A stretch of 25,673 nt of DNA from a virus. Below, one piece after another: positions 1-6,152 of this stretch (position 1 is the stretch's first letter; the number at the start of each line of letters is the position of its first letter). The notes under the pieces were generated by a model that was not told the DNA's origin, ran no database searches, and worked only from the letters and a program-made list of their open reading frames with translations. Where the stretch lies: the IMG/VR virus record IMGVR_UViG_3300046517_000688, positions 1 to 25,673 of that record, one strand, 5' to 3'. A program made the position numbers and the translations under genes.

Positions 1-50
1 CTCCTGTGGTAGGTGAGTAGCTAGCGCAAGTATAGCTGATTTCTCAGCTA
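1..50 (-). promoter_or_regulatory. Left-edge promoter candidate with inverted repeat
   Basis: On the minus strand TATACT (34-29) is followed by CAGGAG at 6-1, suggesting a gene just beyond the left edge. A perfect 7-base inverted repeat TAGCTGA-TTTC-TCAGCTA (33-50) overlaps both the upstream gene's stop codon and the first bases of the -10. It may be an operator, or a short hairpin terminator. No clear -35. Confidence 0.42.
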
Positions 51-439
51 CGCGCCTCAACTTTGTAAGCTTCTTCGACCGGCGTGTGCCAGTCGCCGCG
101 AGCGTTGTGTGGGTAGCCGTCTATCAAAGCCGACACATGGCCGTCCGTGTAGACCAAGAACTTGCCGTACTCACAGCGCATGGCGAGCGTCGCCACCGTC
201 TCATGCGGGTCGAGGCGGATCATGGTGAGCTTGTAGCCGAGCGCTAGCAGCGTCCGGTTTAGACCGCCGCGAGCGATGCCCTGGCCCTCCTGGTAGTCGC
301 CGTCCTTGGTGCAAGCATCGACGCACTTCTGTCGGTTGAGTCCCGTCACAGCCTGCGCTGCTATCACGCCGCAGTCGGACGTGCTGATATTCTGAAGCAT
401 TATTTCAGACTTGCGCTCTGGGGTGAGCGAGCTGTTCAT
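44..439 (-). CDS. Small papain-fold-like (C39-like) Cys/His protein
   Basis: 131 residues from the ATG at 439 (ATGA overlap); a later ATG at codon 14 is possible, and a start at 508 is a shadow. A Cys near the start of a helix (C23 in TSDCGVIAAQAVTG) and a His before a strand (H101 in TDGHVSALIDG, with D107) are placed as in compact C39-like papain-fold peptidases. The middle (GIARGGLNRTLLALGYKLTM) matches the usual lobe. This family layout is seen in small phage proteins. No signal peptide. It could be a peptidase, deamidase or inactive relative. Catalysis is unproven. Confidence 0.72.
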   Translation of the reverse strand: MNSSLTPERKSEIMLQNISTSDCGVIAAQAVTGLNRQKCVDACTKDGDYQEGQGIARGGLNRTLLALGYKLTMIRLDPHETVATLAMRCEYGKFLVYTDGHVSALIDGYPHNARGDWHTPVEEAYKVEARS

Positions 440-978
440 ACCAGGTACTCCGTTTCGACCGTGTGCCGAGCGACCTGGCGAACGCTGTTGAACTTCCAGC
501 GGAACCACAGCGTGCTCTCGCAGTCCCAGCCGTACAACCCCGGCTCGGTGTTACGGGTCGCCAACTCACCACCCCCCGTTAGATGGATGCCATCGTAAAT
601 GCGGGCTGCGGCCTCGAAGTCTATCTGCGCCTCCCGTGCGAAATGTGACGGCACGCCTCGATGCGGGAAATGCTCGATCAAAATCTGAAGGTCGCAGAAG
701 TCGCCGATCTCATAGACCTTCGCATCCGGGTCTACGTCGAGTAGCCAGAAACTGTGAGCGCCTTCAGGCGGTTCCCATTCTTCCATGTGGCACCAGTTGA
801 CCCAGTTGTGCGGATCGTCAAAAGTTGAAGTCCAAAAGGCAGTCCGGGGTTCCGGCTTGTGCCATCCGCCATTTCGGTTCATGACGGGGTTAATCAACTC
901 TGCGCTTGGCGGACCGATGATTGGGTCGGCAGGGTCCGTGATGATCTTCGCGTGGTTGACCCAGAGCTGCGTTCTCAT
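436..978 (-). CDS. Conserved-looking phage protein of unknown function
   Basis: 180 residues, ATGA overlaps on both sides. Trp- and Asp-rich, with distinct blocks: PRTAFWTSTFDDPHNWVNWC, HSFWLLDVDPDAKVYEIGDF, ARIYDGIHLTGGGE and a highly patterned YGWDCESTLWFRWKF near the end. I recall similar proteins (a W-x-S-T segment, a D-G-V/I-H-L-T segment, a W-D-C-E-S-T-x-W-F-R-W segment) in actinobacterial phages. The W-T-S-T and C-E-S-T motifs are vaguely reminiscent of ADP-ribosyltransferase-type active sites, but I cannot show this. No signal peptide or membrane helix, so likely cytoplasmic. Confidence 0.8.
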   Translation of the reverse strand: MRTQLWVNHAKIITDPADPIIGPPSAELINPVMNRNGGWHKPEPRTAFWTSTFDDPHNWVNWCHMEEWEPPEGAHSFWLLDVDPDAKVYEIGDFCDLQILIEHFPHRGVPSHFAREAQIDFEAAARIYDGIHLTGGGELATRNTEPGLYGWDCESTLWFRWKFNSVRQVARHTVETEYLV

Positions 979-1157
979 CGTTGCCCCCGGTACTCAGAGC
1001 GATAGAACAGCTGGCAGCTGTGCCGCGACCAATGCGTCCCCTGGGCACAGTAGGTCTTGAGCCAGGCTTGGTCGTTGCTCTGGGGCGCTGGCTGCTGAGC
1101 CGAACCGCAACCCGACAGCACAGCCGCTACGGCGAGCGCTGCTGCTAGCCGCTTCAT
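975..1157 (-). CDS. Small lipoprotein
   Basis: 60 residues. A type II signal sequence: KRLAAALAVAAVLSGCGSAQ, with lipobox LSGC and lipid-carrying C17. The mature part is only 44 residues: a Gln/Pro linker and a small core with C37 and C48 (TYCAQGTHWSRHSCQLFYRS), which could form a disulfide. It would be anchored on the outside of the cell membrane. Phage-encoded lipoproteins of this size are known superinfection-exclusion factors (for example Llp of T5), but no sequence link to them is seen. ATGA overlaps at both ends. Confidence 0.82.
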   Translation of the reverse strand: MKRLAAALAVAAVLSGCGSAQQPAPQSNDQAWLKTYCAQGTHWSRHSCQLFYRSEYRGQR

Positions 1158-1372
1158 CGGTCGTCGCCCCAGGCTTCGTCGTACGGGTCCGCCTTACTGC
1201 GGTCATAGTCACGTTGCGCCATCCGGCGCTCGATCTCCTCTAGCTCCTTTTCCGCTGAGCGAAGATCAACGCGCTGCTCGATAGTCAGGTTGCCCCGCTG
1301 GAGGCGATGGCGGAGTCCAGCGCGCCCCTCTGGGTCGGTCATGTCTGGACCCTCATACCCTTGGCGGCTCAT
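1154..1372 (-). CDS. Small charged helical protein (unknown)
   Basis: 72 residues from the ATG at 1372, which overlaps the DUF6011-like stop as ATGA; an upstream start at 1402 is less likely. The protein is hydrophilic with a predicted helix or coiled coil (NLTIEQRVDLRSAEKELEEI, then ERRMAQRDYDRSKADPYDEA). It ends in an acidic tail and overlaps the lipoprotein gene as ATGA. No family recognised. The cassette position suggests it is co-made with the lipoprotein. Confidence 0.7.
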   Translation of the reverse strand: MSRQGYEGPDMTDPEGRAGLRHRLQRGNLTIEQRVDLRSAEKELEEIERRMAQRDYDRSKADPYDEAWGDDR

Positions 1373-1917
1373 CAGAACGTCCACTCCATCTTGTCCGCGC
1401 ACACCGGGCCGATGCCCCGCTCGATGCTGTCGTTGTTGGTCAGGGTCCGCCCGCAGACGCCGCAGTGGCCTAGCTCGCGGCCGTAGCGCTTGCTCGCCTG
1501 TTCGGGTCCATCCGCCTCGATGCGGTCGAGGATGCCCTGCTGGTTGCGGAGCGGGACGCGCTGGTATTCGTCGCTCACCTGGAGCTTGACGAACGTATAG
1601 CCAGCCCAGCGGCCAGCGGTCGGGCGGTCCACCTTGTAGAAGTCGGTGGTGCCGTCCTGGCCGGTGATCGCATAGCGGCCCTGCGGGACTTTGCTTTTGA
1701 CGCTCGGCGTCGCACCGCGCTGCGGAATCATCGAAGCGTGACGCTTGGGAAGCTCCTTGAGCCGAGTGATCCAGCGGCTCGCGTTGTGCTTGCTCAACCC
1801 CTTCGCCTGCTCCTTCAACTCTGGAACATTCTCGATCTCACGACCGTCGAGCAAGTCGTTGATGAAGTCGAGCTGAGGCTTGGTGACCGGCTCTGAGTAA
1901 ACTGCGGTGGTAGACAT
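1372..1917 (-). CDS. DUF6011-like zinc-binding protein
   Basis: 181 residues, CAGGAG upstream. The N-terminal third has the recurrent TKPQLDFINDLLDGREI segment. The middle is a beta-type domain (GRYAITGQDGTTDFYKVDRP, WAGYTFVKLQVSDEYQ). The C-terminus carries the motif CGVCGRTLTNNDSIERGIGP followed by VC: C152, C155 and C173 are probable zinc ligands. This C-x2-C-R-x-L-T-N-x-x-S-I-x-x-G-I-G-P-x-C pattern is widespread in actinobacterial phages and plasmids, where its role is unknown; nucleic-acid binding is often guessed. The next gene starts in its stop (ATGA). Confidence 0.83.
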   Translation of the reverse strand: MSTTAVYSEPVTKPQLDFINDLLDGREIENVPELKEQAKGLSKHNASRWITRLKELPKRHASMIPQRGATPSVKSKVPQGRYAITGQDGTTDFYKVDRPTAGRWAGYTFVKLQVSDEYQRVPLRNQQGILDRIEADGPEQASKRYGRELGHCGVCGRTLTNNDSIERGIGPVCADKMEWTF

Positions 1918-1990
1918 AAGTAGCTCCTGTTAGGGTGACTCTGTTATGAACTCAACGGAAGTATAGACGATCCTCCGCCGGAAAGCTACC
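1918..1990 (-). promoter_or_regulatory. Promoter candidate and leader of the left cassette
   Basis: On the minus strand TATACT (1965-1960) is a five-of-six match to a sigma-70-type -10. No good -35 is visible; TAGCTT stands 17 bases upstream. About 30 bases downstream comes CAGGAG, then the ATG at 1917. The same TATACTT...CAGGAG arrangement recurs at the left edge of the window, which supports both. Confidence 0.45.
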
Positions 1991-2014
1991 CCCGCTCGCC
2001 GGAGCGAGCGAGGG
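1991..2014 (-). terminator. Hairpin after the secreted-protein gene
   Basis: GCTCG / CGAGC stem (loop CCGGAG) with flanking CCC / GGG pairing across a two-base bulge. It lies 13 bases after the secreted-protein stop and before the next promoter candidate. No T-run. Likely transcriptional punctuation. Confidence 0.42.
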
Positions 2015-2026
2015 CTGTGCCGTCAA

Positions 2027-2683
2027 CTAAATAACTTCCTCGGTGATGACAAACGTGTTGTCGATGCCGGGGTTGGACGGGCCAAGAATGCAAGTTGGCG
2101 CGCTGAACTGGGCGCTGTACTTCGCCCAGACTTCTACCGTCAGAGGACCGGTGCCGATCCCGGCGAATAGCGCCGTAGTCGATACGTTGACCGCTCCCTG
2201 CGTTGAAAACACTTCGCCGCCACCAGCGTTCGGTTCCGCTCCGTTCACCCGGACCTGGAACACGCAGTTGGTGCCGCTACCTGATGCCACAGCCCCGGAC
2301 CACGTTACGTTCAGCAGACTTTCTGCCTGGGTCTTGTTGTAGGTCCCGACATCGGCGAGCTTGGTGAACTGATCCGTCACCGGGCCGCTTACGCCGTTCG
2401 GAGTCGTCTCAGAGGGAGGCGGCAGCTGTACGTCGGTTGGGGTCACCTGGTTCGCCCCGATGTCAGGGCTGGTGACCTGTTCGCTGCCGATGTCCGCCGT
2501 GCTGACGGTCCCGTTGTGGATGTCGGTCGAGGCGACAGTGTTGTTGTGGAGATCCTTGGTCGTCAACGTGCCATTCTTGATCTGCGCCCCGGTGATCAAG
2601 TTGGTCTGCGCCCAAGCACCGGCGGTGGTAAGGGCGACGACGAGAGCCAAGGTTGAAATGACTAGCGAGGCTCGATCCTTCAT
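2027..2683 (-). CDS. Secreted protein with decapeptide repeats
   Basis: 218 residues; strong AAGGAGGAACC upstream of the ATG. A signal peptide (basic start, LVISTLALVVALTTAGAWAQ, likely cleaved after AWA) is followed by about five ten-residue units: KNGTLTTKDL, HNNTVASTDI, HNGTVSTADI, GSEQVTSPDI, GANQVTPTDV. These would stack as a small beta-helix. A Pro-rich hinge and a beta-sandwich-like C-domain of about 110 residues with two Cys (C-x-F-Q-V-R-V-N-G region and PTCILGP) complete it. Similar signal-plus-repeat openings are common in secreted proteins of Thermoleophilia and other soil Actinobacteria. Its own flanking hairpins suggest a separate, possibly acquired (moron-like) unit. Function unknown; cell-surface modification, exclusion or virion decoration are possible. 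Confidence 0.85.
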   Translation of the reverse strand: MKDRASLVISTLALVVALTTAGAWAQTNLITGAQIKNGTLTTKDLHNNTVASTDIHNGTVSTADIGSEQVTSPDIGANQVTPTDVQLPPPSETTPNGVSGPVTDQFTKLADVGTYNKTQAESLLNVTWSGAVASGSGTNCVFQVRVNGAEPNAGGGEVFSTQGAVNVSTTALFAGIGTGPLTVEVWAKYSAQFSAPTCILGPSNPGIDNTFVITEEVI

Positions 2684-2738
2684 GGTTCCTCCTTGTTGTT
2701 ATTGATGCTTCAACAAGAAGCGTAGCTGATAAGCGTCC

Positions 2739-2778
2739 GGGGCGGGGGATCCCTCCCCCGTAGGGGAGGGTCCGCCCC
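2739..2778 (-). terminator. GC-rich hairpin, probable end of the late operon
   Basis: Two nested stems: outer GGGGCGG / CCGCCCC (7 bp) and inner CCCTCCCC / GGGGAGGG (8 bp, loop CGTA), separated by a small internal loop. This is a very stable structure in a non-coding gap between holin and the secreted-protein gene. No T-run follows on the minus strand, so it is not a textbook intrinsic terminator; GC-rich actinobacterial terminators often lack one. Confidence 0.5.
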
Positions 2779-2780
2779 AG

Positions 2781-2808
2781 CGACAGCTACGACAAGCTAC
2801 AGCTGTCG
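2781..2808 (-). terminator. Hairpin at the end of the holin gene
   Basis: Perfect 8-base inverted repeat CGACAGCT / AGCTGTCG with a 12-base loop, spanning the holin stop codon (TAG). Part of the probable end of the late operon, together with the stronger hairpin just beyond it. It could instead be a protein-binding site. Confidence 0.4.
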
Positions 2809-3177
2809 CGGCCGAGCCGGTACTGGCGCTGGCGTAGGCCCGTTCGACTTCCGCCAGACAAAGAACGCTGCGATTCCTGCGTAGACGAGCGCGCCGATCT
2901 TCACTCCCAGGTCACTAGGTATCTGAGCAAAGAAGTTTGCCACCGCTATGCCGCCGGTGACGAGCTGCATGATCGCCTTGTCGATTGCGTCTTCCGTCGC
3001 GTTCTTCGTTCCTATCACCGCGATCACCCCTGCTGCGAGCGGGATCAGAGCGATGACCTGTGCCTGGAAGTCCGCGTTGATGTGGAAGCCGAAAATCTGA
3101 TTGCCGAAGAACAAGGCAATCGCGGCAAACGCAAACACCAGCAGGCTGACTATGCCCTTGCTGTACTTTTCGAGCAT
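2797..3177 (-). CDS. Holin candidate
   Basis: 126 residues from the ATG at 3177 (AAGGG upstream); longer frames upstream are shadows of the endolysin. Hydrophobic helices at about 8-26 (IVSLLVFAFAAIALFFG), 38-56 (QVIALIPLAAGVIAVIG), 68-84 (a weaker one) and 92-108 (KIGALVYAGIAAFFV), then a basic, Pro-rich tail (PTPAPVPARPRQL). Three or four membrane spans, small size and place right after the endolysin fit a holin. There is a hairpin at the stop codon. Confidence 0.8.
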   Translation of the reverse strand: MLEKYSKGIVSLLVFAFAAIALFFGNQIFGFHINADFQAQVIALIPLAAGVIAVIGTKNATEDAIDKAIMQLVTGGIAVANFFAQIPSDLGVKIGALVYAGIAAFFVWRKSNGPTPAPVPARPRQL

Positions 3178-3191
3178 TGGATGCACCCTTT

Positions 3192-3818
3192 CTATTTGTG
3201 AGCCGGGATCGGATCGACCCCGTATACGTGGCGGATGTTGTTGATCTCCTTCCGCAGCCGTTCCGTGTGGGAGGCGGTCGGGTGGAGCTTGTGTGCGATG
3301 AAGAACTTGGCGAGCAGGGTCACGTAGCCCTGCGGGTATCCATCCCCGCAATCGCTGTGACCGGAGCCGCTGATGCCCAAGTCCTTGTGCTGGAACACTC
3401 CGGCCTCGATGATTGCCGAGCCGGACACCTTGCCTGGCTTTAGAGGCACCCCGTAGTGGATGTGCCCGTAGGCCAAGAATTCAGCCGCGCCGTGGAGCTG
3501 GTCGTGACGGTGCTTGAACCAGGTCTCCTTGGTGTAGGCTGCGAATGCGATCTGCTCCAGAGAGAGCGTCACGCTATTGAAGTTGCAGACTGCCCAAGCC
3601 TTCGCGGAGTCGGCGACGTAGCGCCCGAACCTGCCGTGCACGTTGACGCCGAGATGGGCTGAGGCTTCCTCCCCGTCGAAGATGCTGCCGAGCTGCTTGA
3701 GATCGGCATCCCCGTCCGGGTTATCGGAACCCTCGGTGGTGTGTAGGACCAGGCCGTGAATCCGCGCACCCTCGCGGCTGGACTGGTGATCGGTGATGTG
3801 GGTGTAGCTGATGTCCAT
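3192..3818 (-). CDS. Endolysin, N-acetylmuramoyl-L-alanine amidase
   Basis: 208 residues, ATG preceded by AAGGAG. Amidase_2/PGRP-type zinc amidase that cuts the glycan-peptide bond. The family opening HGLVLHTTEGSDNP carries the first zinc His (H26). AHLGVNVHGRFGRYV is the conserved strand pair, and LSLEQIAFAAYT gives the expected Glu. FQHKDLGISGSGHSDCGDGY carries the second half of the site: H144 and C157 (H154 as alternative). The C-terminal 30 residues are a basic helix and tail (HTERLRKEINNIRHVYG), possibly wall-binding. No signal peptide, so it depends on a holin. Confidence 0.92.
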   Translation of the reverse strand: MDISYTHITDHQSSREGARIHGLVLHTTEGSDNPDGDADLKQLGSIFDGEEASAHLGVNVHGRFGRYVADSAKAWAVCNFNSVTLSLEQIAFAAYTKETWFKHRHDQLHGAAEFLAYGHIHYGVPLKPGKVSGSAIIEAGVFQHKDLGISGSGHSDCGDGYPQGYVTLLAKFFIAHKLHPTASHTERLRKEINNIRHVYGVDPIPAHK

Positions 3819-3826
3819 GCGGCTCC

Positions 3827-4192
3827 TTACTTGTATTGGTCTTGACAGTTGACTGGTGCGTATCGGTCGATGTCTTTTTTGAGGATTGCTATCTCCGGTT
3901 TGGACAGTTCGACCGCTTGGGCCTCGGTTAGGTGCAAGGCTTCCAAGACTTTCAAATCGGGGTGTTCCGTTTTGATCAGTTCAGCTTCCTTTTCTTCGCG
4001 CAGTCCTTGGCGCAGAGGGTTGCCGTTCTTTTCGCAGCTGATGATGAGGCTGTTACGCAGTTCCTCTTCTTGGAGACTGTGGAAATACAGGTACGCGCCG
4101 AGCGTGATCCCGGCTGCGGCGATGACGCAGAGCAGCGCCGCTACCGTCCATTTGATCCGCGACTTCCGACGCTTCGCTCGCTCCGGCGACAT
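3827..4192 (-). CDS. Small N-anchored membrane protein of the lysis cassette
   Basis: 121 residues from the ATG at 4192, which overlaps the previous stop as ATGA; an upstream start at 4282 is rejected as a shadow. A basic start (SPERAKRRKSRIK), one membrane helix about 15-36 and an outside domain of about 85 residues with two Cys (C53 in SCEKNGNPLRQGL and C116 in APVNCQDQYK). I associate a Cys-...-LR...-P-V-(D/N)-C layout with small membrane proteins near lysin genes in actinobacterial phages. The Cys pair could form a disulfide. Spanin-like or holin-accessory roles are possible but unproven. Confidence 0.75.
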   Translation of the reverse strand: MSPERAKRRKSRIKWTVAALLCVIAAAGITLGAYLYFHSLQEEELRNSLIISCEKNGNPLRQGLREEKEAELIKTEHPDLKVLEALHLTEAQAVELSKPEIAILKKDIDRYAPVNCQDQYK

Positions 4193-4476
4193 CAATGTGC
4201 CGCCTGGATGACAAGTGAAGCGACTGCCACCGTGAACATCATGCCGACCGCGATGGCCCCGAACAGACCGCGCTTGATCCATTTCATGTCGTTCTTCATT
4301 TCTGCGATGTCGTCTCCCTGCTCTTCGACCTTGCCCTCGATCCTGATAAGAGCTTCGCCGCGCGTGCTCTCGCGGGTCCGCATCCTTGCTAGCTCGTCAT
4401 GGTTGGACCTCGTCCTAGCGTCGAGCGATTTCATCCTCTCGTCTATGCGCTCCAGCGATAGTGGGAATCCCTCCAC
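4192..4476 (-). CDS. Coiled-coil protein with C-terminal membrane segment (XhlA/holin-like)
   Basis: 94 residues, GTG start two bases after the tail-hub stop, with GGGGGTGAG upstream. Residues 5-65 form a charged coiled coil (LERIDERMKSLDARTRSNHD, IRIEGKVEEQGDDIAEMKND); residues 70-91 are one membrane-spanning helix (GLFGAIAVGMMFTVAVASLV). This arrangement resembles XhlA-type proteins linked to holins in Gram-positive phages. It overlaps the next gene as ATGA. A role at the membrane during lysis is inferred from that layout and its location. Confidence 0.72.
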   Translation of the reverse strand: MEGFPLSLERIDERMKSLDARTRSNHDELARMRTRESTRGEALIRIEGKVEEQGDDIAEMKNDMKWIKRGLFGAIAVGMMFTVAVASLVIQAAH

Positions 4477-4478
4477 GC

Positions 4479-6152
4479 TCAGCTCACCCCCAGTGCAATT
4501 AGCCCCACCTGCAAGCGTTCCAGCAAAGCTTCGAGTCCTGACGCCGGAGCGTCCAAGTCGATCTCCGAGCTGCGTTCGCTGTGCCGATAAGTTTTGTTGA
4601 TGATCTTTCGGTAGCTGGTATCAGCAGCGTCCATAAAGCTAATCCAGTCTCCTGATTTTACGCACGCCGCTGGATAGAAGACCCCTTTGTCGTCCATCAC
4701 ATATCCGGACAGAGTGGCTGACCCTGACCTGTTGATTAGAGCTGCTTCTTCAAGAAACCTTTTGCCGACAGCGATGGCGCTCGCCGGAGTGCCAATGCCC
4801 TGGAGATCGAGAATGTCTCGCCTAGTTCGATTTGCCTGCACAGCCGGATGGTCGGGGTCAGTCACTTCCAGAGATGCGGATTCGACGTTGGCCTGAGAGC
4901 CGGGAGGGCCGACGCTCTTGGTGGAGCCGTCCACATCGGTGTACTGGACAACTACGGAGCGCCAGAGGCGCTGTGAGTCTTCTCCTAGCTCGTTGAGGTT
5001 CGATGAACCCACATAAGCTTTCCAAAACTTGCCATATGATCCCGGTTTGCGATACTGAAACTGCTTGTTGAAGTAAACGAACCAATCGTACAAACCGTAT
5101 TTGGTAACGTCCTTAGCGATGGTTGCGACGCTAGTGGGTTCTGGGTAGGCGGCGTGCGGAATGATGAAGCCGTCTTCATCCAGCAATTCTTCCTTCGTGG
5201 TGAGCGGCTGAGCGAAGTTGTTTATCAGGTATAGAAGAAGCTGATTAGACGTGAACCCCTCTAGCGGCCAAGTGCCCTTGGTGAAGATGCCGTGTCGCCC
5301 GAACACCCGGATGTTCAAGAACCCGAAAGAAGCGTTGGCTTCTCCGGCAAAACCTCCGCCGTAGTAAATGTTCAAACCTATGTACTTGATGCCAGGACCG
5401 TTGTTGCCGAACGCCTGTTCGGGGAACGTGGTGTTGTGCATATCGTTGCCTGATACCCCCGCCACATACGGATCGGCCCGGCTGGCGAACGGATAAGCGT
5501 GCCATTCAACATTGCCTTCTGGTGATGCCGTCGGGTTGAGGTTCTTGAAGTCGAATCGAATCGTGTCGATGTCGATGGTTCCGTCCCCGTACCAGACCTG
5601 TCCCTCCTCAACCTGGCTCGCCCCAAAGGTGGAAAAGCCGAACACAATTCCAGGACCGGCTGCGCCCACCCCCTGTCCTCCTACTTCCGGTGATTCATAT
5701 CGAACATTCGATGCTGCGATTTCGTTAAGCCTCTGCTGTAGGGACGGGTCATGCCAACGGGATAGATCGCGGTCTATGAATATGATCTGCACAGCCTGGT
5801 TGTCTTCGAGAACCGACTGCCACCCGATCCCAGAAGGCGAGATCGACATTTGGTCTCCGCTTACATCCGGGGTCTTGTCGAGGAACCCGTGCCAGATCTT
5901 CTCGAAGCCGGGCTGATAAACCAACAGATCGCTGTAGGGAACTAGGTCTCCCCAGGTGTCCTGAGGGTTCCTGGCTAGCGTCCCCTGCATGTCTTTGCAG
6001 CCACCCGGCATCTCATCGGATATTTCGATGTCAGAAAGAATGTTCTCGGGTAGTTTCTCGTCTTCTGCCCAGCGATTCTGGTAGCCGCTAGGAGCGGTAA
6101 CTTTGATGGCCAGATTATCGGGCGGTAGCTCTTTGGTGACGGCGATGGTCAT
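4479..6152 (-). CDS. Tail hub/Tal-like minor tail protein
   Basis: 557 residues, ATGA overlap with the preceding gene. The beginning (ILSDIEISDEMPGGCKDMQG, then YSDLLVYQPGFEKIWHGFLD) is the strand-rich opening of tail-hub proteins, followed by a Gly-rich region with YGGGFAGEANASFGF, and a C-terminal part with YDWFVYFNKQFQYRKPG and SGDWISFMDAADTSYRKIIN. This resembles the gp37/Tal-type second minor tail protein of actinobacterial siphoviruses that sits at the tail tip. No enzymatic motif or collagen-like repeat is seen. Confidence 0.75.
   Translation of the reverse strand: MTIAVTKELPPDNLAIKVTAPSGYQNRWAEDEKLPENILSDIEISDEMPGGCKDMQGTLARNPQDTWGDLVPYSDLLVYQPGFEKIWHGFLDKTPDVSGDQMSISPSGIGWQSVLEDNQAVQIIFIDRDLSRWHDPSLQQRLNEIAASNVRYESPEVGGQGVGAAGPGIVFGFSTFGASQVEEGQVWYGDGTIDIDTIRFDFKNLNPTASPEGNVEWHAYPFASRADPYVAGVSGNDMHNTTFPEQAFGNNGPGIKYIGLNIYYGGGFAGEANASFGFLNIRVFGRHGIFTKGTWPLEGFTSNQLLLYLINNFAQPLTTKEELLDEDGFIIPHAAYPEPTSVATIAKDVTKYGLYDWFVYFNKQFQYRKPGSYGKFWKAYVGSSNLNELGEDSQRLWRSVVVQYTDVDGSTKSVGPPGSQANVESASLEVTDPDHPAVQANRTRRDILDLQGIGTPASAIAVGKRFLEEAALINRSGSATLSGYVMDDKGVFYPAACVKSGDWISFMDAADTSYRKIINKTYRHSERSSEIDLDAPASGLEALLERLQVGLIALGVS

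Noticed and set aside
2797-3351. Longer start for the holin candidate
   Set aside because: The extension is a shadow of the endolysin gene; the ATG at 3177 begins the first membrane helix region with AAGGG upstream.
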